Positions 12,277 to 21,985 of a stretch of DNA of 64,000 bases are shown here, in pieces. The stretch covers positions 104,304,501 to 104,368,500 of the forward strand of contig CM075353.1 of NCBI GenBank assembly GCA_037693485.1, written 5' to 3'. Each line of letters starts with the position of its first letter. Positions within the stretch are counted from its first letter, which is position 1. Both the position numbers and the translations under genes were made by a program. A model generated the notes under the pieces. The model did not search any database. It was not told the DNA's origin and saw only the letters and a list, made by a program, of their open reading frames with translations. Origin of the DNA: Kitagawia praeruptora. Taxonomy: Eukaryota > Streptophyta > Magnoliopsida > Apiales > Apiaceae.

Positions 12277-15200
12277 ATGGAAGCTAATAACACGGATGTG
12301 ATCAGAATTTCTGCCAATCAAACTCAAACTAGTTCAAGAACAAAAAGGAAGCCTGCTCCACTTCGTTCAGATATTTGGGAAGATTTTGTAAGATATCGTG
12401 ATGAAATCATAGAAGAATGAAAGAGCAAATGCAAGCATTGTGGAGCAATTTTCTGTGCTAATTCATCCAATGGAACATCTTCAATGCGCAAACATACTGA
12501 CAAAGTCTGCAAAGGGAAATCCAAAGATGATTCAAGTCAAAAATAGATCACATCAATGAAAACTCAGTTTGGAGGAGATTCTCTTGTTGCTGTAAAGGTT
12601 GATGTTAAAATTTTTAGACAAACCATTGCCGAAATGATCATAATTGATGAGCTGCCATTCAAGCATGTAGATGGACTTGGTTTTCAACGTTTAATGGCTC
12701 TAGCTTTTCCAAAGTTTAAGTTGCCGTCAAGATTCACTGTACAACGTGATTGCTTTGGTATTTTTTGTGCAAATAAAAGAAAGTTAAAAAGTCTTTTGAT
12801 GAGAAAAAAACAAAGAATCTGTCTTACAACGGATACTTGGACATCTCTGCAAAGGGTTAACTTTATGTGTGTAACGGCTCATTATATTGATACGGATTGG
12901 AAACTTTGCAAGAAGCTCTTGAGCTTTTCACCAATTACTTCGCATCGAGGAAAAGATATTGGTTCTGCACTTGAAAAATGTTTGCGTGAATGGGGAGTCG
13001 ACAATATATTCACAGTGACGGTTGATAATGCAAGTTCGAATGATGTAGCAATTGGTTATTTGAAAGATGAATTTTCTGGTAAGGAAGGGAGTATTCTGAA
13101 CTGTAAGTATCTACAGATGATAGGGGTGAGCCAAAAAATCCGAAAAGCGGATAATTCGATTTTCCGATCCGGTATCCAATTATGAAAATCCGAAAATTAG
13201 GATATCCGATCCGAAAAAACCGGACCGGATATCCGATCCGGATTTTTTTTATGAATTCGGATACGGATCCGGATCACAACTTTTTACAAAACCGGATATC
13301 CGGATCCGATCCGGTTTTTAATATTTATTAAAAATTAATTTTTTTATTTAATATATAATGAACTTATTTTAGACAAATAATTTAATATTGAACATATTAA
13401 ATTAAGTAATGAATTATCACTAATAAATTAATGAATTTATTGTGTATCACCTAAGTTTATAAGCATTTTAGGTGTAAAAACTTAAATAGGGATGTACTTA
13501 AGTGTGAATTTATAAATACAACTCCATATATTTATATGTGAAAATTTCGGAACCTCATGTAAGTTTTCCTAAATAAATCTTGATAAATATTTTCTCTTAT
13601 TTGATCATTTTATCCAAAGTGATTGATTAAGAAATTAAGATGTTAAAAAAATAAAAACAAAGCAAATGGAAGAATAATTTCTTTTAATAATAATTTTCAC
13701 TTAAAATTATGAATTTGAGAGCTAGCATCTTTCTCCCTCTATCCCGTTTATATTGACATTTAATCAAAAAATACGTATTGAGCAATCAAGTGACAAACTT
13801 ACTCTAAGTTGTTTGCATACTTTAATCTAAAATTTTATTAATTATTTTTTTCGTTTATAAAGTTAACGATAACTTATTGAAAATGTAATAAAATTCATTT
13901 ACTTATACAAATTTAACTAAATTTTACTTAATTAATTCGGATCCGGATTATCCGATTTCCAATCCGGTTTAAACGGATATCCGAATTTCGGATATCCGGT
14001 TAAACCGGAACCGGAATAGATTTTTCATGATCCGAAAAACTGGATATCCGATCCGAATTTTAAAACCGGACCGGATATCCGGTTTTGCTCATCCCTAACA
14101 GATGAGGTGTGTTGCGCAAATCCTGAATCTTGTAGTTAGTGATGGATTAAAGATAAAACATTTATCCATTTCAGTTAAGAGAATTCGAGATGCTGTAAGG
14201 TATGTGAAACTCTCACCTGCTCGATTAAAAAGATTTGAAGAGTGCATGGAAATGGAAAATGATGGTAACAAGGTCGAGTTGACATTAGATGTTTCCACGA
14301 GGTGGAACTCAACATATATGATGCTTGATGCAGCTTTGAAACATGAAAAGGTATGAAAAAGAAGATCGTATTTTTGCTATTGATCTTGCTGAGCCTGAGG
14401 GACATGGGGTTCCAGATACAAGTGATTGGATCAATGCTCGTAAGTTGCACACATTTTTGAGGCATTTTTATGAGTTGACTGTAAAAATTTCTGGTAGCAA
14501 GTATGTTACATTAAACTTATTTTATCATGAACTTGTGGCACTGAATAGTACTTTGAAGACATGGAGCAGGAGTGATGATGAGGAATTGTGTGGGATTGCA
14601 TGTAGAATGCAAGAGACATTTGACAAATACTGGGGAGATCCATTAAAGATGAATAAATTAATTTTTATGGGAGCTGTTCTTGATCCTCGTTTCAAGTTGG
14701 GATATGTTGAGTTCACTATGGAGCGTTTGTATGAAAATGTCGTGTTAGCATCTAAGATGAAACACCAATTAAATGATGCACTATATGAAATGTTTAATGA
14801 CTATAAAGATAAATATGCTTTACCATCCGATGAAGGGTGTTCAAGTGGCAAGAATCCTGTCATCTTTTCTGATGTGAGTGAAGATAATCACTCTTCTGAT
14901 GTTATCCAGGTCTGGTTAAATGAATATATGACTGAGTTTGAGATGCTACATGGTGGCAGTAGTGCTAAATCAGAATTAGATGTGTATCTTGAAGAAGCCA
15001 GGGTTAGCGGTGGGCAAAAATTTGATATCCTTGTTTGGTGGAAGGGTAATGTTGTTCGTTTTCCGGTCCTTAGTCATATGGTGCGCGACGTCTTAGTTAT
15101 TCCAGTGTCAGCAGTTGCATCGGAGTCTGTATTTAGTACTGGTGGACGGGTATTGGATACATTTAGGAGTTCCTTATCTCCTTTTATTGCAGAAGCTTTA

Positions 15201-15335
15201 TTATGTGCACAAGATTGGCTTAGAGGATCATTTCATTCAAAAGATGTCGAAGAAGATGATGATGACCAAGAAAAACTTGCTAAGGGTGAGCCCTTATTTT
15301 TTGTGGATGATATAGAACTTGTACTGATACTGTGA
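12277..15335 (+). pseudogene. hAT transposase (BED finger, RNase-H-like core, hAT dimerisation domain), disrupted
   Basis: DDE-type transposase of the hAT superfamily, which would bind element ends in the nucleus. From the ATG at 12277 the frame has a BED zinc finger (CKHC...HTDKVC, 12430-12515) but stops at 12418 and 12544. The core follows: TTDTWTSLQ (12830), TVDNASSND (13018-13044), then a 985-bp insertion (MITE plus target duplication) at 13121 in the middle of the conserved region that continues MRCVAQILNLVV at 14101. A further break near 14350 moves the remainder into another frame: YEKEDRIFAID, LDPRFKLGY, and the C-terminal dimerisation domain with SAVASESVFSTGGR (about 15105-15150). 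All hallmark blocks survive, but two stops, an insertion and a frameshift make it non-functional. Confidence 0.9.
13121..14097. mobile_element. Non-autonomous hAT MITE nested in the transposase gene
   Basis: Ends TAGGGGTGAGCC and GCTCATCCCTA are flanked by a perfect 8-bp duplication ACAGATGA (13113-13120 and 14098-14105). The terminal 150 bp on each side are packed with CCGGATATCCGG-type palindromes; the middle is AT-rich and non-coding. Length is 977 bp. Removing the element and one duplication restores the transposase reading frame across the site, so it inserted after the hAT copy was in place. Confidence 0.93.
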
Positions 15336-16391
15336 TACATAGTTAACCTACTGTCTATATTTTGTTTTTACAGAGTTTAGTAACCTGGTGTTGGATGCCC
15401 TTTCAAAAAATGTTGAGAATGCTGAGGACAATGACGATGAAGAAGTTATTACTTTGAATTAAGGTATGCTGAGGACTGTATGTTGGGAATTTAAAAGTAA
15501 TGTGTAGTTCAACTTAATCATATCTGAATATGATTTTTGCATCAGAAAATTTAATTTAAATGATCTAAACCTGGGATGGTGCGAGAATGTTGGTGTTTTA
15601 AGCTCTGAGCTCTCTGTTCTCTTATCTGAGGATATACCAGGGTGTACTACAAAGTATCCAAGGATATACCAGAGAATGTTGGTGTCGAAACACTATTCTA
15701 GCCTTGACTTTTATATGCCAGTGACTGATACAAATGTTTTAAGAGCATTCATATGTTTTAGTAATCCGTACAATGTAGCTATCATACTATTTGTGGTGAA
15801 GTTGGCTGGCAAGTCAATCTGTCACATTTCATATTGTTAGATTCTTGTTCTAGCCTTGGCAAGTTAATTTATTCTATGTAATTTGTTATTTCTTCTGCCT
15901 GCAGGTGTCAATGGAGACATGGAGTAATGGACTCATCCGACTGTGGACATTGGAATATTACTTTTGTGATTAATGAAGCTGAACTTCTGAAGAACACTTT
16001 TTAGAATTTATGATTTTGTATCTAACTAATTGGAATATCCGAATATGGGAATATTAGTTTTGTATGAAGTATGAATTGTGAATGTCTGAATGGATTCATA
16101 GTTTCGAATCTTATTATTTATATTTAGTTCTATCCAAATAAGCAAGTACAAAAGTATATTTCGGTTCTTTTGGTTCTGAACCAAACCGAACCGCAATTTA
16201 AAGTTCGGTTCCAGTTCGGTTATGTTATGATAACGGTTTTGGTTCGGTTCCAAAAAAACTTCCTTTTCGATTCTCGATTCTTTCGGGCCCGGTTCGGGTC
16301 GGATCGGACCCGTTGCTCACTCCTACAGGGTGGCAGATGGCCCCTTAATTTTGGTACAGTCTCTTTGGTTTTTTTTGATTTTGGTACTGTC

Positions 16392-16799
16392 TAATAACAG
16401 ATTCTAGGATAATAACAAAGATATTTTGGAGAAATTTTTGGTATTTACCACCTGATGCAATCAAGTGAGCAGTAGAGAATAGGAGTTGAAGGAGAAACTT
16501 AATATACAGTTAAAACAACAAACTTTGATAGTTGCTAGAAAATTTTTAGGAAAATATGTATTCAATCGTGCTGCAAAGATACAAGATTGAGATACATATA
16601 TAAATCCCAGCAGATCTTTGACTATAAATCTAGAAACTTCTGGTACTTTGAATATTAATTAAGACTTTAGTAATTACTTACGACACTTTCCAATACATTA
16701 CATTAATTATAAACTCTAGATTATTTTAATTTCTGATAAAACAAAAGTTTCTAGAAGATTCCCCAAAATATCTTTGTTATTGTTCTAGAATCTGTTATT
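16392..16799. repeat. Inverted repeat, 38-bp arms around the Gypsy LTR
   Basis: The sequence at 16392-16429 returns inverted at 16763-16799 with about three mismatches (core AACAAAGATATTTTGG). One arm lies outside the LTR and the other inside its far end. It may reflect a second, inverted LTR fragment. Confidence 0.6.
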
Positions 16800-16817
16800 G
16801 TTGTAGAATTTGCATCA
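16453..16817 (-). repeat. Ty3/Gypsy 3' LTR (fragmentary element)
   Basis: A 365-bp block starts TGATGCAA and ends TTGCATCA. On the minus strand it directly follows a purine-rich tract (CTGGGGAAGA) placed after the end of a Gypsy pol frame, as expected for a polypurine tract and 3' LTR. The partner LTR is missing. Confidence 0.6.
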
Positions 16818-17805
16818 TCTTCCCCAGGTTGCGGAAAAACTCGTCCTCGAGTTTTAGTCAGGAACTTCATCATTGCATAGCAACAGGTGCTTGACACTGA
16901 ATAGATTAGATGATTTGATGTGACCTGAAAGTTTTAGCTCGTAAACATCATCATTTTCTCTTTTTAATATCTTGTAAGGACCTTTTTCGATCATGCAACT
17001 TATGGTTCTCTCCAGGTAGAAATCGATCTTTAGTTAGGGAGCCCAAACATAATTTTCTTCTTTGAAAATAACCTTGCATCGGTGAATATCTGCAGCTGCC
17101 TTATAATTTAAATTATTTGATTCAATATGTTCCCTCAACTTCTCATGTATTTCCTTCACACGTTCAACCATTTCTTCAGTCGTTGCATTTGCTTTCTTTA
17201 GATTAGGAATGGGAGCTAAATCAATAGCGTTGTTAGGATTCTGTCTACTAACAACTTCGAAGGGACTCAGTTGAGTAGTGCAATTCTCAGAACTATTATA
17301 TGCAAATTCAGCATAAGGCAGCACCAAATTCTATTATTTTGGTTTGTCCCCAGCAAAACATCGAAGAAGATTACTCAAACTGCGATTTACCACCTCGGTT
17401 TGACCATCCATTTCCGGATGATAGGCTGTGCTAATTAAAACGTAGTTTCGTTCCAATTTTCTTCCACAAGATCCTCCAAAAATGTCCCATAAATTTAGTA
17501 TCTCGATCAGAAGTTATAGAGTAAGGAGCACCGTGTAATCGAAATATCTTCTTGAAACAAAGTTCTGCAACATGCGAAGCATCCATTGCCTTTCTACACG
17601 GAACAAAATGAGCCATTTTTGAAAATCGATCCACCACTACCATGACGGAATCTGATCGCTTTTGCGTACGAGGTAAACCAACAACAAAATCCATGTTCAC
17701 GTCAAGGACGGAATAGGTAGTAGAGTATATAACCCCGCATTTGTAGAACCACCCTTTGATCTTTGACATATATGACATCTTTCCACATGTCGCGTGACAT
17801 CTCTT
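16818..17805 (-). pseudogene. Ty3/Gypsy pol fragment (integrase)
   Basis: Minus-strand remnants of a Gypsy integrase. A zinc-finger remnant (RHVERCHICQ-like, frame-broken, around 17760-17805) is followed by the core with MDFVVGLPRTQ, VVDRFSKMAHFVPC and SDRDTKF (about 17440-17700), then PYAEFAYNSS and SPFEVV (17230-17327), and a C-terminal tail leading to the polypurine tract. Frames change between blocks and stops occur. Upstream (higher coordinates) it stops abruptly at about 17805, where LINE sequence begins, so protease, RT and gag are absent. Confidence 0.82.
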
Positions 17806-18899
17806 TTTTAGGTATGAGGACTATATTTGTGCTGTTTAATTCACTTGGAAAGCTTTTCATACGCGGCCAACTCGTACAATGTAAGAACACTTCCTGACCC
17901 ATTATCGACCAAAAACTCTGGAAAAAGCTGGATTTAATCCATCTGGGCCCGATGCCTTATCAGGATGCATTTGTTTAACGACCAAGGTGAATTTTTCAAA
18001 GGAAAATTCCTCTATTAACTTGGTATTTTGGGTAGCAGGAACAGTTCTGTGGCTATTCATACCCATAGTGATGTCATTATGCTCTTCGACTGTATTTAAG
18101 GTGGTAAAATAATCTCGAACCACTTCACACATTCCTTCCTGATCTTCCACCCGAACCCCTTCCTTGTTAAATAAAAAGCTGATCATATTCGCTTTCTTCC
18201 TTGCAGATGCTGAGGAATGAAAAAATCTCATGTTGTCGTATCCTTCCGTAAGCCAGAACAACTTTGCTCATTATTTCCAGTAAGTTTCCTCCTGAAGAAG
18301 CAAGCCCGATCAAGTTTCTCTCTAACCCATGCACGAGTTCCTCTACTCCTTTCCTATGTGAACTTTTCACCAGAAAGATAAAGATCAGACAGCTGACAGT
18401 CCCCCATGACATTACAAAAACCATCTAAAAGGAATTGGGGATGAGAGACACTACCTTTTTTATCCGATGTATACATGAGGTCGTTAAAATCCCCCCAAAT
18501 GCACCACGGAATAGAAGAAATACTAGCCAACGTACGAATTAAACTCCAAGAATCCCTTCTTCTACTACGCTCAGGATACCCATAGAAGCACGAGAGATGC
18601 CAAGACACAGAGTTATTTTCAGAGAACAACACATCGATATGATGGTGGGAATAACTCGAAATTTGACATTGGAAAGGATGCTTCCACAACACTGCTAGAC
18701 TTCCGTTGCGACCAACTCTGTCAATCGAGAAATAATTATCAAAACCAAAGTGCACCCTGAGTTCTTCGATTTTATTTGCATAAGAAATAGTTTCAAATAG
18801 AAAAAAAAAGTTGGACTTATAATCCTTTAAAAGATCATTTAGTGCACGAACTATGCGAGGATTCCCAAGTCCCCAACAGTTCCAACTAAGGCAACTCAT
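17806..18899 (-). pseudogene. LINE (L1-type) ORF2 remnant: endonuclease and start of RT
   Basis: The frame opens with the APE-type endonuclease motif WNCWGLGNPR (start 18899) and contains IWGDFND (about 18490). After frame changes it continues with FFHSSASARKKANMI and the RT block HPDKASGPDGLNP (about 17935-17975). The reading then ends at LNSTNIVLIPKKE next to Gypsy sequence at about 17805, so most of the RT and the 3' end are missing. Two frameshifts separate the blocks. The start ATG overlaps the stop of ORF1 in an ATGA arrangement. Confidence 0.85.
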
Positions 18900-19870
18900 T
18901 GCGGGTGACTAGCTTGCCTTGCAAGCTTAGCCAATAAAGTTGAGGAGGTCTCTACACAGTCCGCGGTAGAAAGAGTAGAGTCCGTAGTTGTGTTTTTGTT
19001 TTGTTCTGCTTGACTAAGAGGATTATGGGCTTCACTTCTCTGCCCTTTTCTTTCATCAAGATTAAGCCGACCCATTAGGATCAATCTCATTTAAATTCCC
19101 TCCCTTAGAATTTGAACTGTTGGCTGTAAATGTGTTATTCTCCGTAATATCTGCAAGAACAGTTGCACTCTCGTGAGGAAACCGCGTTGACACCTCTGAT
19201 CGCGGGAAAATAGGGGTTTGAAATCCCGAAATTTAATGTTCATGATTATCCCTTCCAACCTCCTGACCCCACTCGCCGTCACCCTGCTCCCTTGCCACTT
19301 CCTGAGCCACTTACTCTTACTGCCACCCACCGATCTACGCGGCTGAGCGTGAAGCCAATGCCCCTAATCCCTGTTAATGCCTTCATTGCTTGCTCCCAAT
19401 TTTTTCTTACAAAAATGCTCGGTATGAGATAATAACCCGCAAATGAAACAGAAGTCACCTAACTTTTCATATTTGCAGTTAACCACCACCTCCGACCTAT
19501 CCTTCTTATAGATTTTCTTCTTTCTCTTCAAAGGCTTTCGAACATTTAGACGGATTCTCAATCGCATGAACTCTCTCCAAATACTAGAATTATTCATCGC
19601 ATTATATTGTAAAAATGTACCAAAAAAGTTACCCAACTGTTTCCCGACCACCTCCATCATATACCCAACCAGAAGATCGTGAATCTGGATCCAGAAATCG
19701 ACCTCGACCAGTGCTACCTTTTAGCAGGCTCCTCCCCTGTTTTGATGATGTTTAAAATGAGTAAGGCGTTATCAAACGTTCAAGGAAGTGCCCACGTCAT
19801 ATCATCTTTATAATAAAATTGGAACAAAAATATTCCATGTTTCAAATCTTTAATGTTGACTCCCATGACA
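18896..19870 (-). pseudogene. LINE ORF1 remnant (DUF4283-like, CCHC knuckle)
   Basis: RNA-binding ORF1 protein of a plant L1 LINE. The N-terminal part (about 19670-19870) is degraded but retains TFDNALLILN-type residues. A CCHC knuckle, CFICGLLSHTEHFC, is at 19395-19440. The C-terminal part is Ser/Arg-rich and ends at 18896. One frame is largely kept, interrupted by stops near 19091 and 19364. Its terminal TGA overlaps the ORF2 ATG. Confidence 0.78.
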
Positions 19871-19897
19871 TGCTTCAATAGATCAGCTAGCCGTCAA

Positions 19898-20049
19898 GCA
19901 CCATCTTCTCATTCTCCTCGTTGTCAATGTTCAGATCAGTCATTTGCATCTCAACATCATCCATTATTGACATGCACCATCTTCTCATTCTCCTCGTTGT
20001 CAATGTTCAGATCAGCCATTTGCATCTCAACATCATCCATTATTGACAT
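19898..20049. repeat. Tandem duplication, 2 x 76 bp
   Basis: A 76-bp unit starting GCACCATCTTCTC is repeated head-to-tail with one visible base change. It lies upstream of LINE ORF1, in the position of a LINE 5' leader. No coding role is seen. Confidence 0.9.
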
Positions 20050-20136
20050 GATGTCAAAACTCTCACTATCTCTGAGAAAAAAAAAGGAGAGAAAAACTCA
20101 ACAACTCTCACATAAAGAAAGGAAAAGAGTTATCAT

Positions 20137-20524
20137 CTTAGACTAGTTGTTAATGTGACAACCCGGGTCAAATCCCGACTAGTTGTTAATGTGACAATCC
20201 GGGTCAAATCCCGGGTCTTTTTCGAAAATCGGGTCAAATCCGGATTCCGAAATAAGCCAAAGTAAACTGGCCCAAATGCAGCCAACTTGGGTAATCCACA
20301 AGCCCACCCACAGGCCCCCAAAAGATCATGATTTGTTGGTGCACTTAGTAGTAGTACTTTGTCGAACAGAAGTCCCAAATCTCCTCGATGTGGGACTGGG
20401 GTTGTTACAAACTCCCCCACTTAAACTCCTCCCAAAAGATCATGATTTGTTGGTGCACTTAGTAGTAGTACTTTGTCTTATAAACTGAACAGAAGTCCCA
20501 AATCTCCTCGATGTGGGACTGGGG
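20137..20524 (-). repeat. Duplicated LTR-like fragments ending in GTCCCACATCG
   Basis: Two partial repeats follow each other: TTGTTAATGTGACAA-CCGGGTCAAATCCCG twice near 20145-20212, and a block from CATGATTTGTTGG to GTGGGACTGGGG twice (20327-20402 and 20441-20524). The second copy carries a TATA-like insert (TTATAAACT) missing from the first. The blocks resemble ends of an LTR or TRIM-like element read on the minus strand. The 20525 retroelement inserted at the end of the second copy. Confidence 0.55.
20477..20519 (-). promoter_or_regulatory. USE-like box plus TATA box, 24-bp spacing (minus strand)
   Basis: On the minus strand GTCCCACATCG (20509-20519) matches the plant snRNA upstream sequence element perfectly. 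After 24 bp comes TTTATAAG (20477-20484). This spacing fits plant Pol III type-3 promoters (known for U6 and U3) rather than the longer Pol II spacing. No clear RNA or T-run downstream was recognised, so it may only be part of an LTR promoter. Confidence 0.5.
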
Positions 20525-21559
20525 TGTTGACGGAGGAATTTGGTAACAACAAAATTTGAGGTACGTCACCGGAATCAAGATCTATGATGGTGGCCCTTCG
20601 CCGGAAAAGTCGCCGGAGTGTGGTGATTGTGATGAATTGGGGGCTGAGATTGAGAGGGTTCTTGGTGGTGGCTCGTAGAGCTCTTCGCTTCCATCCCCCT
20701 CAATTTGCCTACGTACCTCTGTATTTATAGAGGATCAAGCCCACGTAGTTCTTGGAGAGCAAGAAACCCAATTGGGCTTAGGTATCGATCCAGCATCCGG
20801 AATGTTCTACTATGGGGCCTAACCACAAAAGGCCCAAGACTCATCCAAGATCTCAAGACTTCACGAATATGGAAACTTCCCCCGTCGAGGACTAGTCCTA
20901 TTCGCTACAAGCTATTTCTTGATTTCAAGGATGCAGGTAAAGCCATGGTTTACCCCAAGTGCAGAACGCATCCCTGTCCCCCGAATGAGAAGCACCCACC
21001 AGATAGCAGGACAGGTGATCTGTAGCTTTTGGGTGCAAAGTGCAGGATTACTCCAAAGTTCCCCAATGAGGGCGCGCCCATTGGCTACAGGAACAGAGCT
21101 CCCAAAGCACACACCAGAAAGTCCCCATCTTTCCACCTTAGGGCGCACGGATGCATCCCTTAGCGTCTAAGAAGGGTCCTTATATCCAGGCAAACCCCTG
21201 GAGGCCTTCTGCGACGGACATCCCCCTCCTGAGATACGACAGGAGGGAATTCTTCAACTTCTGGAATCCCAACTTGAGTAGAATCCCAACTTGAGTAGAA
21301 TCCCAACCTGAGTAGAATCCCAACTTGAGTAGAATCCCAGGAGAGATTTCTTCAGTGACTTCTTGGAAAATAAACGTAAATATAAGTCTTTATCATGTTT
21401 TAGTATTTAGGGCGCGCCCTCTTTGTAGAGAAAGAGAGGGCGCGTCCTGACTTCTCCATTTTCTGCCAAAACCCTAATTAATCCTAGAATTCCCCAAATT
21501 GAACCCGTATTTGGCCCAAATTCATCTTAAAATACCCGAACCGAATTTTGGGCATAACA
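20525..21559 (-). repeat. 3' LTR of the Tat-like element
   Basis: This 1035-bp LTR differs from the partner at 28355-29372 (1018 bp) mainly by one extra copy of a 17-bp tandem unit (AACTTGAGTAGAATCCC, near 21260-21340) and about three base changes noted by eye. It contains GGGCGCGCCC at 21072 and 21411. Confidence 0.95.
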
Positions 21560-21985
21560 ACTACCCCCCCCAATTCCATGCAAAATCAAAGATGAAGCAT
21601 GGAATTTCAATCTTAAAGAACACCAAAATTTTTGTAGCTTTTCTTCTTCAGGGCGCGTCCTTATTCTTCTTGTCTTCAAGATTCTATGCGGAGGACGCGT
21701 CCTTAAATTCTTCAATCCATATCTCTAAGCTTTTGCATCCATCTCTAGTTTTGGCTTCTTCGTAGATGAATAACACAAATGCGCAACATCTCTAAGCTTA
21801 CATGAGCTAACTCGGCGTAAGAAACAAGAGATACTATGCACAAGTGTAAACCTCTCACTGGGCTCGCACTAAAGCTAAACATATATATATTTTCAGAGGG
21901 CGCCTAATGATATTAAGGCGTACGGACCCCTTCAACTGTTATCCACATACACTTCCATGGTCCTTTCAAGTTCCTTCTGCATTAA

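Larger units (their letters stand above)
6510..16325 (+). mobile_element. hAT transposon (Ac-like), 9.8 kb with two nested insertions
   Basis: Terminal inverted repeats TAGGAGTGAGCA (left) and TGCTCACTCCTA (right) are bordered by 8-bp target duplications CAGGGAGG (6502-6509) and CAGGGTGG (16326-16333), which differ by one base. Subterminal GGTTCGGTTC-type repeats occur at both ends (6540-6605, 11570-11635, 16160-16310). The body carries a hAT transposase pseudogene in the same orientation. A CACTA element (6622-11566) and a small hAT MITE (13121-14097) are nested inside; removing both leaves about 3.9 kb, a normal size for an autonomous hAT. The transposase has stops and a frameshift, so this copy is probably dead. 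A possible last transposase exon lies at about 15374-15462. Confidence 0.9.

Noticed and set aside
20705..21170. ORFs of 78-106 codons in the Tat-like LTRs, repeated at 28535-29000
   Set aside because: They occur on both strands of the same DNA, have no known motif, and are present only because the LTR is duplicated.
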